From the NCBI GenBank assembly GCA_937901805.1, contig CALDJI010000119.1:1-15586 (forward strand): 15,586 nt of DNA, in the 5' to 3' direction. Both the position numbers and the translations under genes were made by a program. Numbering within the stretch: the stretch's first letter is position 1; every line of letters starts with the position of its first letter. The notes beneath the pieces are model-generated. The model was given only the letters and a program-made list of their open reading frames with translations. It searched no databases and was not told the origin of the DNA. The stretch is from an uncultured Clostridia bacterium (GTDB lineage Bacteria; Bacillota; Clostridia; Oscillospirales; Ruminococcaceae). This document shows positions 6,259 to 13,011 of this stretch, piece after piece.

Positions 6259-7077
6259 ATGTTTGAACTAAATAAAAAAAGAACCAGCGATGATGTTGAT
6301 CTTCTGTTTTCTGATTGGTATGACGATATGACTTTGCTTGCTCTGGAAGAAGGAAAAACAGATGCACATATCTATGTGGACAATTTGAATTTTGCCCATG
6401 TCGCGATTATCCTTCGTGGTTTCCGTATGAGAATTGCCGGCGATCCGTTGGATAAAAGTGTTGTAGAATCTGTAGAAGAATTTTTTAACACTGTCTTAAT
6501 TGGAAATCAGGATCCTGATTTGCCAAAATACCTGATTATTTACTATCAGGAGCCCGAATGGCAGAACGTCCTGCTGGATATTCTCTCAAAACTCGATCCA
6601 AAATACTTTGCCCGTACTTATTTCCGCTTAAATATGCTGGATCATATTCCCGATGTCTCTCTGCCGGATGGGCATCATTTTGTGGATATTGAAGAAGTTT
6701 ACAATACCATGCAGGATTACGAAAATTATGACATTGTTGTACGGGAAATGCAGTCAGAGATCTCGACACCCGAAAATTTCTTGAAATACTGTTTTGGTGT
6801 TTGTACAGTCAAAGATCATACTATCACCGGATGGGCAATGGCCGAATATGTAAATCTTTCTGGATGTGAAGTCGGTTTCGGCGTTTCAGAAGGATATCAG
6901 GAGACAGAAAACACAGCTCCGGCTCTTATTGCTGAGTTTATGCGCAGAGCAAAAGATCGCGGCCTGCAATATGTAGGATGGAGCGGATATAAGCACAACA
7001 CATTTGGTTCTGAAGCAGTACAGGCTGCCGGAATGAAGCATACAAAAGATTATCCCTGCATTTATGCAGATCTATAA
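6259..7077 (+). CDS. GNAT-family N-acetyltransferase
   Basis: A 272-aa protein whose C-terminal half looks like a GCN5-related acetyltransferase that would transfer an acetyl group from acetyl-CoA to an unknown amine. KDHTITGWAMAEYVNLSGCE and VGFGVSEGYQETENTAPALI form the central strands and acetyl-CoA region. They are followed by AEFMRRAKDRGLQYVGWSGY and HNTFGSEAVQAAGMKHTKDY, the closing strand-helix pattern with an xxN..S..A..AGF-like end. The N-terminal half (VDLLFSDWYDDMTLLALEEG, IIYYQEPEWQNVLLDIL) is typical of the longer two-domain GNAT_acetyltran group. The ATG at 6259 has AGGAGGAATCGAT upstream; an in-frame TTG at 6238 has no such site. No disruption is seen. Confidence 0.75.
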   Translation: MFELNKKRTSDDVDLLFSDWYDDMTLLALEEGKTDAHIYVDNLNFAHVAIILRGFRMRIAGDPLDKSVVESVEEFFNTVLIGNQDPDLPKYLIIYYQEPEWQNVLLDILSKLDPKYFARTYFRLNMLDHIPDVSLPDGHHFVDIEEVYNTMQDYENYDIVVREMQSEISTPENFLKYCFGVCTVKDHTITGWAMAEYVNLSGCEVGFGVSEGYQETENTAPALIAEFMRRAKDRGLQYVGWSGYKHNTFGSEAVQAAGMKHTKDYPCIYADL

Positions 7078-7090
7078 TCAAAAAAACAAA

Positions 7091-7128
7091 ATCCCCTCCT
7101 GTTTAAAAAAAGCAGGAGGGGATTTTTA
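7091..7128 (+). terminator. Terminator of the acetyltransferase
   Basis: ATCCCCTCCTG (7091-7101) pairs with CAGGAGGGGAT (7113-7123) and is followed by TTTTA. It starts 13 nt after the acetyltransferase stop. Because an A-run precedes it, it can also work on the minus strand. Confidence 0.9.
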
Positions 7129-7131
7129 TCA

Positions 7132-7165
7132 AAAAAGGGAGCCTTTTGAAAAAGGCCCCCTTTTT
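7132..7165 (-). terminator. Terminator of the decarboxylase beta/gamma operon
   Basis: A 16-bp hairpin with one mismatch joins AAAAAGGGAGCCTTTT and AAAAGGCCCCCTTTTT, followed on the minus strand by a run of six T. It lies 6 nt beyond the stop of the small gamma-like gene. Confidence 0.85.
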
Positions 7166-7171
7166 ATTTTC

Positions 7172-7300
7172 CTATTTACTGGCAAATTTATTGAGCAATG
7201 TCATAATCAGAATAATCACAACAATGACAATGAAAATTCCCAGCATTCCCCAGCCCATAATGGGAAGAGAATTCAAAAATGCTCCGAAATCGATTTTCAT
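7172..7300 (-). CDS. Very short gamma-subunit-like membrane protein of a Na+-pumping decarboxylase
   Basis: A 42-residue protein, MKIDFGAFLNSLPIMGWGML followed by the hydrophobic run GIFIVIVVIILIMTLLNKF and then ASK. It has one transmembrane helix with a short polar tail. The gamma subunit (OadG type) anchors the decarboxylase complex to the membrane and usually has a longer tail; this one is little more than the anchor. The assignment rests on the single helix with its MGxGMxGIF motif and on its position 13 nt downstream of the beta-subunit gene. TAGGAGGAGAAC gives a strong ribosome site before the ATG at 7300. The operon terminator follows at once. Confidence 0.7.
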   Translation of the reverse strand: MKIDFGAFLNSLPIMGWGMLGIFIVIVVIILIMTLLNKFASK

Positions 7301-7313
7301 AGATGTTCTCCTC

Positions 7314-8427
7314 CTATCTGGCAACCAGGCTCAAAATTAAACCGCCCGCGATAACAGACGCAATCTGTCCCGAGACATTTGCGCCGACCGCATGCATCAA
7401 CAGGAAGTTTTGAGGATCCTCTTTCAAGCCCATTTTATGGATGACGCGCGCGGACATTGGGAATGCAGAAATACCTGCCGCACCTACCATTGGGTTAATC
7501 TTCTTTTTGGTAAACAGGTTGAGGAATTTCGCAAAGAACACACCGCCGACTGTATCAAAGATAAAGGCAATCAGACCAAGACCCATGATCAGCAGAGTCT
7601 CCGGAGTAAGGAAATATTCCGCCTGCATTTTTGTAGCAATCGTGATACCAAGTAAAAGGGTAACCAAATTGGCAAGCGCGTTCTGAGCAGTCTCGGAAAG
7701 AGAATTGAGCACGGATCAAGTTTCCAAACGTCAAAAAGCCAATCAGCGAAACAGAACGCGGAGCGACAATTCCCGCTACCATCGTAATCAAAATCGGGAA
7801 CAGGATTCTTGTCATTTTGGAGACGTTTTTCTGTTCATAAGGCATACGAATCATACGTTCTTTTTTGGTAGTGATTAAACGGATGACCGCCGGCTGTACA
7901 ATTGGAACCAGCGCCATATAAGAATAGGCGGCGACAATAATGGCGCCGATATACTTGGATTCGAAATAGTTCGCGGCAAAGATGGAAGTCGGACCGTCTG
8001 CCGCGCCGATAATACCAATAGAGGCAGCATCCCTGATATCAAACCCAAACAAAGACGCCAAGCTGATGGTAAAGAAAATACCAAACTGAGCCGCCGCGCC
8101 GAACAAAATCATTTTTGGATTGGAAAGAAGCGGGCCAAAGTCGATCATGGCTCCGATTCCGATGAAGAGCAAAAGCGGAAACAACTCATTTGCAATACCG
8201 CTGTTAAACAGGATGTCAATAACACCCTCTTCTGTGCCAGTATCATATGTTTGCGTGACCGCACCGGAAAGCGGAAGGTTGACAAGGATTGCTCCAAAGC
8301 CCATTGGCAGCAGCAACGTCGGTTCCATCTCTTTCTTGATTGCAAGATAGATTAGGATACCGCCAATGACCCACATGACCATTTGCTGCCAGGTAATGTT
8401 GAGTACATTTGAAAATAGATCTCCCAT
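7314..8427 (-). pseudogene. oadB: Na+-translocating decarboxylase beta subunit (OadB/GcdB family), frameshifted
   Basis: The beta subunit is the membrane Na+ channel of biotin-dependent decarboxylases, coupling decarboxylation of an oxo or CoA acid to Na+ export. The first frame gives about 238 residues: LIYLAIKKEMEPTLLLPMGF, FIGIGAMIDFGPLL and SIGIIGAADGPTSIFAANYF, where the Asp of ADGPT (about 144) is the family's key Na+ residue. It reaches LIGFLTFGNLIR. The second frame resumes with LNSLSETAQNALANLVTLLL and ends HAVGANVSGQIASVIAGG...SLVAR. Relatives read NLIRECGVLNSL here, so about 11 nt are missing near 7711-7714, probably between two GTG repeats. Restoring them gives 374 aa, the normal size. 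I chose the ATG at 8427 because AAGGA lies 8 nt upstream. No alpha or biotin-carrier subunit is in the window. Confidence 0.88.
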
Positions 8428-8516
8428 AAATCCCATCCTTCAGTTTAATTTTATCAATCAATCCAATAATCACAGAGAATGATTTTGGATTCATTTCCAT
8501 ACAGAGAAATCTCCGC

Positions 8517-8566
8517 AAAAAAAGACCTTTATGACAGGGTGCTCAAAGCAGCTGTCATAAAAGTCT
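8517..8566 (-). terminator. Riboswitch-controlled intrinsic terminator in the oadB leader
   Basis: On the minus strand AGACTTTTATGACAG (8566-8552) and CTGTCATAAAGGTCT (8537-8523) form a 15-bp stem with one mismatch and a 14-nt loop, followed by six T (8522-8517). Its 5' arm contains the 3' strand of the aptamer's closing helix (8563-8556). The two structures therefore exclude each other, the layout of an ON switch. It may also stop read-through from tetR. Confidence 0.85.
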
Positions 8567-8650
8567 CGCTTTTTAAAGTATGTGCAGATTTTTACAAAAT
8601 CGGTATGGTGCGACATACTACGGAGCATCCGCAAGCTACTCCCCTTTATG
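8556..8650 (-). promoter_or_regulatory. yybP-ykoY-type (Mn2+) riboswitch aptamer upstream of oadB
   Basis: The minus-strand leader contains CATAAAGGGGAGTAGCTT (8650-8633), carrying the AAAGGGGAGUAGC signature of the yybP-ykoY aptamer. The fold follows the known one. P1 is CATAAAGG/CTTTTATG, loop L1 is GGAGTA facing GAGA, and an upper helix is GCTT/AAGC. The P2 hairpin is CGGA-TGC-TCCG. The P3 arm is GTATGT/ACATAC, with an asymmetric loop CGCACCATACC below GATTTT/AAAATC. Yybp-ykoY aptamers bind Mn2+ between L1 and the P3 loop and usually control Mn2+ exporters. The P3 loop differs somewhat from the consensus, so ligand identity is less certain than class. Ligand-stabilised P1 would block the terminator and turn on the genes downstream. 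Confidence 0.8.
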
Positions 8651-8681
8651 AAAAGATGTTTGCTTTTTCTTAACAAAACAA

Positions 8682-8710
8682 ATTATATCGGTTCCGAACA
8701 AACTTGTCAA
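8682..8710 (-). promoter_or_regulatory. Perfect consensus sigma-A promoter of the riboswitch-oadB operon
   Basis: TTGACA (8705-8710), a 17-nt spacer and TATAAT (8682-8687) on the minus strand match the consensus at every hexamer position. Transcription would start near 8675, giving a leader of about 250 nt that holds the aptamer and terminator. A consensus promoter fits control exerted after initiation. Confidence 0.93.
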
Positions 8711-8721
8711 GAAAATTGTTT

Positions 8722-9207
8722 CTAAAATGCCTCTCCAATAAACGGGGCGGATTGCTGACTTTTTGCTTTTTCCGGATTTAATAATCCCTCAAAAATCACC
8801 TGCAGTATTTTTATACATTCTTCCTGGTAGCAAAAGGCCCCGTTTTCATGTACCCAAAGCAGGCTTATCCCATTCATGGCATAGATAATTGTCTCTACAA
8901 TATCTTCTGCCTTCAGAGTATTGATAATTTTCCCCGATAACTGTGCTTTTTGAATTAAATACACATAGTTTTTCCACTGTGCCGCATGATGCGGCGTAAT
9001 TTTTTCCACTCCGCGATCCGCATGACGTTTGAGCGCTATCCGTAAAATTTCCGGGCCCAGATCCGCAATATAATCCAAAAATATTCGGACAATTTTCTGA
9101 AACAGCTGACGGCAAATATCCGTAACCGAAACGTTGCGGTATCCCTTTTGGCGGATCATACCGACCGCCGTATTGACAATTTTACTCCTTGTGCTCTGTT
9201 CAGCCAT
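8722..9207 (-). CDS. TetR-family regulator lacking its DNA-recognition helix
   Basis: A 161-aa protein. Its start, TRSKIVNTAVGMIRQKGYRN followed by VSVTDICRQ, is the first two helices of a TetR DNA-binding domain. The next residues should be the turn and recognition helix (AGVSxxTFYxYFxSKxxL type), but ICRQ runs straight into LFQKIVRIFLDYIADLGPEI, the ligand-binding domain. About 35-40 residues seem lost in frame (junction after residue 34, nt about 9105), since relatives are near 200 aa. The remainder reads cleanly to GLLNPEKAKS. The ATG at 9207 has AGGGAG upstream. It is divergent from the dehydrogenase gene and probably controls it and itself. As printed it should dimerise but not bind DNA normally. 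Confidence 0.85.
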   Translation of the reverse strand: MAEQSTRSKIVNTAVGMIRQKGYRNVSVTDICRQLFQKIVRIFLDYIADLGPEILRIALKRHADRGVEKITPHHAAQWKNYVYLIQKAQLSGKIINTLKAEDIVETIIYAMNGISLLWVHENGAFCYQEECIKILQVIFEGLLNPEKAKSQQSAPFIGEAF

Positions 9208-9230
9208 AATTTCATCTCCCTATTCCCTGC

Positions 9231-9260
9231 ATTATACCCCAAAGCCCTGGGAATCCGCAA
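9231..9260 (-). promoter_or_regulatory. Promoter of the tetR-type gene
   Basis: Minus-strand TTGCGG (9255-9260) and TATAAT (9231-9236) with an 18-nt spacer, 23 nt before the start codon. It is back to back with the dehydrogenase promoter. Confidence 0.7.
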
Positions 9261-9307
9261 GTTTTCCTTTTGCTTATAATTTTTACTTATTTTAAATCGA
9301 TGAATAT

Positions 9308-9336
9308 TTAACAAAGTCTATATTCTGTGCTATAAC
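9308..9336 (+). promoter_or_regulatory. Promoter of the short-chain dehydrogenase
   Basis: TTAACA (9308-9313), 17 nt, then TATAAC (9331-9336), each 5 of 6 to consensus and with an extended -10 (TGCTATAAC). The start site would fall near 9343, inside the palindrome that follows. Confidence 0.85.
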
Positions 9337-9337
9337 A

Positions 9338-9358
9338 AAACTATACACTATACAGTTT
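9338..9358. promoter_or_regulatory. Candidate operator of the TetR-type regulator
   Basis: A 21-bp imperfect palindrome centred on 9348 has AAACT/AGTTT outer arms and matches at 16 of 20 non-central positions. It lies over the predicted start site of the dehydrogenase transcript. It also contains a tandem ACTATAC repeat (9340-9353). Location between divergent regulator and target is typical for TetR operators. Confidence 0.6.
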
Positions 9359-9401
9359 CGTATTTCTGTTTCGATTACCTTACTAGAGAGGAGAATTTTT
9401 T

Positions 9402-10203
9402 ATGAACAAAACAGCAATTATCACCGGCGGTTCCAGGGGAATCGGGGAAGCTATGGTTCTGAAACTGGGAGAAATGGGATACGACGTCGTCATCAATTAC
9501 CGCAGCGACAGCAGCAAAGAATTGAGTGAAAGCCTGGTGGCAAAGCTGAAAAGCGAATATGGCAGAGACGGCCTTACTGTCCAGGCAGACGTCAGCCGCT
9601 ATGAAGACTGCAAAAACTTGTAGAAGCCGCGGTCGCAAAGTTTGGCGACGCAATTGATGTTCTTGTCAACAATGCCGGAATTACGAACAACTGTAATTTT
9701 ATCGACATTACAGAAGAACAGTATACCCGTGTCCATTAACACGAACCTGATGAGTTTCCCTGCATATGTGCCACCTGTCTCTTCCGTATATGGTGAAAAA
9801 CGGCGGGCCTATTATCAACACCTCTTCCATCGGTGGTTTGACGGGCGTCCCCAATCAGGCGGATTACTGTGCTGCGAAATCCGGCGTCATTGGCCTGACC
9901 AGGGCTTTGGCGGTGGAATTTGCCTGCCAGAATATCCGCATTAATGCAATTGCTCCGGGTATGATCTGGACGGATATGCTCCGCGTCGTCAATCAGGATG
10001 AAGTTCAGGCACTCAACCTCTCCATCCCAATGGGAGAAACCGGGGATGTAGATGATATTTCTGAATGCATGGAATATCTCATCAACGCGAAGTATGTCAC
10101 CGGACAGGTCATCTCTCCAAACGGCGGCATTGTCATGCCCGAAGTTTTCTTTTCCAGAAAAAACCACCTCTTTCCCACAGGAAAGAGGTGGTTTTTTCAT
10201 TAA
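9402..10203 (+). pseudogene. Short-chain dehydrogenase/reductase (FabG-like), broken by three single-base indels
   Basis: An NAD(P)-dependent oxidoreductase of the classical SDR type; the substrate is unknown. The first frame gives AIITGGSRGIGEAMVLKLGE (Rossmann loop TGGSRGIG) and VVINYRSDSS, whose Arg suggests NADP. It stops at 9623. Next, LVEAAVAKFGDAIDVLVNNA continues in a second frame after one missing A near 9613-9617. An extra C near 9711 and an extra T near 9750 break the frame again. The rest, from MCHLSLPYMVKNGG, carries INTSSIGGL (catalytic Ser) and ADYCAAKSG (YxxxK). Net change is +1. After SPNGGIVMP (10140), where relatives end, no stop occurs and the frame runs through the terminator to 10203. 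AGGAG precedes the ATG. The gene is probably non-functional as printed. Confidence 0.88.
10158..10197 (+). terminator. Terminator of the dehydrogenase gene
   Basis: AAAAAACCACCTCTTT (10158-10173) pairs perfectly with AAAGAGGTGGTTTTTT (10182-10197) around CCCACAGG. The T-run supports plus-strand termination; the leading A-run would allow use from the other side too. Confidence 0.9.
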
Positions 10204-10212
10204 CCGGTTTTA

Positions 10213-10244
10213 TAAAAAATCGGGACAGCGACACTGTCCCGATT
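10213..10244 (-). terminator. Terminator of the aldolase gene
   Basis: AATCGGGACAG and CTGTCCCGATT are perfect complements around CGACA, followed on the minus strand by TTTT and more A/T. It lies 26 nt beyond the aldolase stop. Confidence 0.88.
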
Positions 10245-10270
10245 CAAAAACACAATTTTTCAATAAGGGC

Positions 10271-11044
10271 TTACGCCTTATTGACAGAACCGAAAAGTTC
10301 CATCTTCTCTTTGACTTTTGCCTTGATTGCCTCAAAGCCCGGTGCAAGGAGTTTCCGCGGGTCAAAGCCTTTCCCCTGCTTATCCTTACCGGCCTCGATA
10401 TACTGACGGGTAGCCTCTGCAAAGACAAGCTGGCATTCTGTGTTAACGTTGATTTTTGCAACGCCGAGAGAGATTGCAGTTTTAATCATATCGTCAGGGA
10501 TACCGGTACCGCCATGCAAAACCAGAGGAATTCCATTGGTTGCTTCCTGGACTTTTGCAAGGACATCAAAATTGAGGCCTGTCCAGTTTGCCGGATACAC
10601 GCCGTGGATATTGCCGATACCAGCGGCAAGAATGTCCACACCCAAATCCGCAATCATCTTGCATTCGTTCGGATCTGCCACCAGCTCTTTGGTCTTGGCA
10701 ATGTTTTCTTCAATCGGATAGTGAGAGCCGTCAAACATGACGGAAGAGAAGCCGGCCTCGATGCACTTCTTCGTGCCCTCGTAAGTACCATGATCCAGGT
10801 GCAGAGCAACTGGAACGGTAATACCAAGTTCTTCAATCATACCGTTTACCATGCCTACAACCGTTTTAAATCCGCACATGTATTTGCCTGCGCCCTCGGA
10901 AACACCGAGGATAACCGGAGAATTGCATTCCTGTGCAGTCAAAAGGATTGCCTTGGTCCATTCCAGGTTGTTGATGTTGAACTGGCCGACAGCATATTTG
11001 CCAGCTTTTGCCTTCTGGCACATTTCAGTAAGAGATACTAACAT
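10271..11044 (-). CDS. fba: Class II fructose-1,6-bisphosphate aldolase with an internal deletion
   Basis: FBA splits fructose 1,6-bisphosphate into dihydroxyacetone phosphate and glyceraldehyde 3-phosphate in glycolysis, using zinc. Visible motifs: YAVGQFNINNLEWTKAIL, SPVILGVSEGAGKYM, VALHLDHGTYEG (Asp84 and zinc ligand His85), GNIHGVY (His147), PLVLHGGTGIP (His177) and AKINVNTECQ. After DGSHYPIEENIAKTKEL (about residue 121) the sequence jumps to VADPNECKMIADLGVDILAA. Bacillus-type aldolases (about 285 aa) have about 28 more residues here, including the VSVEAELGxxGG segment with a metal/active-site glutamate and the mobile loop. The frame is kept, giving 257 aa. AGGAGG lies before the ATG at 11044, and promoter and terminator are normal. 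Loss of activity is expected if the deletion is real. Confidence 0.9.
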   Translation of the reverse strand: MLVSLTEMCQKAKAGKYAVGQFNINNLEWTKAILLTAQECNSPVILGVSEGAGKYMCGFKTVVGMVNGMIEELGITVPVALHLDHGTYEGTKKCIEAGFSSVMFDGSHYPIEENIAKTKELVADPNECKMIADLGVDILAAGIGNIHGVYPANWTGLNFDVLAKVQEATNGIPLVLHGGTGIPDDMIKTAISLGVAKINVNTECQLVFAEATRQYIEAGKDKQGKGFDPRKLLAPGFEAIKAKVKEKMELFGSVNKA

Positions 11045-11088
11045 TTTAAACAGCCTCCTATTAAAATTCGGATGTAAACTCTACACAT

Positions 11089-11117
11089 ATTATACGTGAT
11101 TGACAGGAAAAAATCAA
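11089..11117 (-). promoter_or_regulatory. Promoter of the aldolase gene
   Basis: Minus-strand TTGATT (11112-11117) and a perfect TATAAT (11089-11094) with a 17-nt spacer, about 45 nt before the start codon. Confidence 0.75.
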
Positions 11118-11310
11118 ACCATTTTTCTATCAGCCGTCCCTGCCGGCTGGCCGGAGGATTCTGCCGCAGTCTTCGCAGCGGAGACAGGAAAAGCTGAAAT
11201 TGTTTAAAAACCGCTCCCCTTTTTTGATTTTCAGAAGTAAAAACCTGTTTTTTTCCTGAAAACGCATGGATTTGCTGAAAAAATCAGCTTTCATTCTTCC
11301 TGATTTTTAT
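11118..11310. other. Divergent intergenic stretch between the aldolase and the chloride transporter
   Basis: I see no gene here. A GC-rich part has CAGCCG/CGGCTG arms near 11130-11150 and CCGC/GCGG nearby. A small GCTGA-AAAAA-TCAGC hairpin lies near 11274-11288. None has the T-run or signature needed to call a terminator or riboswitch. Confidence 0.4.
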
Positions 11311-11339
11311 TTGCAAGTGCTTTCGGAATGTTGTATCAT
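11311..11339 (+). promoter_or_regulatory. Promoter of the ClC transporter gene
   Basis: TTGCAA (11311-11316), 17 nt, TATCAT (11334-11339), about 48 nt before the start codon. Confidence 0.6.
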
Positions 11340-11386
11340 AAGAGTGCCTTATTTTGGGCAAAAATCACCAAAAGGTGTGAATCAGT

Positions 11387-12967
11387 ATGTCCTATAACAG
11401 GAAGACAAAAAGTGAAACAAGACACACACTGGAACTGATCGGAAAAATCAGGCTCCCCTTACTGCTGAAGGCAGCTCTCATCGGAGCCGGAGGCGGATTG
11501 ATCGTCTGCTCGTTCCGATACCTGCTCTCTCAATCGGAGACCTTCGTCCGCAGTGTATTCCATTTTATACGCGGACATCTGATCTGGCTGCCGCTTTTAT
11601 TCCTTTCCTATCTTGGGATTGGGCTGTTGGTTGGGTGGATTGTCAAATCCGAACCCATGATCAAGGGCAGCGGTATCCCACAGGTAGAAGGACAGTTGAT
11701 AGGTGCTTTTCACATCAACTGGCTGCCGGCCTTGCTAAAAAAATACTTGGGCGGACTGCTGTCCATTGGCTCCGGGTTGTTCCTCGGAAGAGAAGGCCCC
11801 TCTATTCAGCTTGGCGCCCTATCCGGCCAAGGCGTCGCCGATTTTCTGCACTGCCCGGACTATGAGAAAAAAATCCTAATCACTTGCGGAGCAAGCGCCG
11901 GGCTTTCCGCGGCCTTCAGCGCCCCGCTGGCAGGCGTTCTGTTTGCGTTGGAGGAAATCCATAAAAATTTTTCCAGCGTTATTCTGCTGACTTCCATGGT
12001 GTCTTCGGTCTGTGCATCTGTGGTTGCGGGAATCCTGTTTGGGACAACGCCAAGCCTTTATGTCGGGCAGCTTTCCCCGCTGCCGGTGAACCTCTATCTT
12101 CTGGTCGCACTGCTTGGGGTTGCCCTTGGTCTGTTTGGATTCCTTTACAACCGGATACTGCTGAAAACACAGTCTCTATATGCAAAAATCCGCCGGTTTA
12201 CGCCCTTTTCTCAAATCCTGATCCCATTCCTGCTGCTGATCCCAGTAGGACTGCTTTTCCCGCAGCTGCTGGGCGGCGGACACCACATTATCACCCTGCT
12301 GGAGACGCAGTCTTTCCCGCTTGCTACCCTGCTGCTCTATCTGGCTGTACGGTTTCTTTTCTCCATGATTTCCTACGGCGGCGGAGCGCCCGGCGGAATC
12401 TTCCTCCCCTTGCTTGCCCTAGGCGCTTGTTTTGGCGCACTATTCGGAAACAGTGCGCAGCTGATCCTGGGTTTTGAAAAGACTTATGTCCTCAATTTTA
12501 TCGTCTTTGCTATGGCGGGATTTCTAACTGCCGTTGTACGCTCCCCGATTACGGCAAGTATCCTGATTACCGAAATGAGCGGCAGTTTCCGCAATTTTCT
12601 GCCCGTGATCCTGGTCTGCCTGCTCGCCTATGTAACCGCACAGCTTTTACCCGAACAGCCCATCTACGAATCTTTGCTGCAGAGAATGCTCCCAAAACAT
12701 CAGCGGCCCTATAATTCTACAGGCAAAGAAATTATTGAACTAACTGTAGAGCCTGGCAGTTACATGGAGCACATGCGAATCAGAGAGCTTGTCCTGCCGA
12801 GGGAAAGCCTGTTGGTTGCGATTCACCGAGGTTCCCTGGAAATAATTCCGAAAGGAGATACGATGTTGGAAGCCCAGGACAATTTGATCGTGCTGACAGA
12901 CGGTGCCTTTCTGAATGAAGTGCGATCCAAGTTGGAAAGCGCAGCAACCGGATCCTCTGTTTCCTGA
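11387..12967 (+). CDS. clcA: ClC-family chloride/proton antiporter with a C-terminal TrkA-C-like domain
   Basis: A 526-aa membrane protein that probably exchanges chloride for protons, as in acid-stress ClC proteins. The chloride filter motifs are all present: GSGIP (94-98), GREGPSIQLG (from 134, with gating Glu136) and GGIFLP (336-341). The Tyr in PEQPIYESLL (Tyr427) is in place too. The inner proton glutamate position is Glu in LFALEEIHKNF (189-190), which favours an antiporter over a channel. From about residue 445 a soluble tail, ELTVEPGSYMEHMRIREL followed by DNLIVLTDGAFLNEVRSKL, looks like a TrkA-C/RCK_C domain that may bind a regulatory ligand. The start ATG has AAAGGTG 9 nt upstream. 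The gene is intact, unlike many neighbours. Confidence 0.92.
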   Translation: MSYNRKTKSETRHTLELIGKIRLPLLLKAALIGAGGGLIVCSFRYLLSQSETFVRSVFHFIRGHLIWLPLLFLSYLGIGLLVGWIVKSEPMIKGSGIPQVEGQLIGAFHINWLPALLKKYLGGLLSIGSGLFLGREGPSIQLGALSGQGVADFLHCPDYEKKILITCGASAGLSAAFSAPLAGVLFALEEIHKNFSSVILLTSMVSSVCASVVAGILFGTTPSLYVGQLSPLPVNLYLLVALLGVALGLFGFLYNRILLKTQSLYAKIRRFTPFSQILIPFLLLIPVGLLFPQLLGGGHHIITLLETQSFPLATLLLYLAVRFLFSMISYGGGAPGGIFLPLLALGACFGALFGNSAQLILGFEKTYVLNFIVFAMAGFLTAVVRSPITASILITEMSGSFRNFLPVILVCLLAYVTAQLLPEQPIYESLLQRMLPKHQRPYNSTGKEIIELTVEPGSYMEHMRIRELVLPRESLLVAIHRGSLEIIPKGDTMLEAQDNLIVLTDGAFLNEVRSKLESAATGSSVS

Positions 12968-13011
12968 AAAAATCCCTATTCGAACCGTTCGTTTTTCAGC
13001 GTTCCTTTTGA

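Noticed and set aside
8517..8566. Reading the hairpin solely as the tetR terminator
   Set aside because: It lies over 150 nt beyond the tetR stop, downstream of a perfect promoter, and overlaps the aptamer P1 strand. A riboswitch expression platform explains all of this.
10052..11041. A 329-codon plus-strand open frame
   Set aside because: It is antisense to the aldolase and crosses two terminators.
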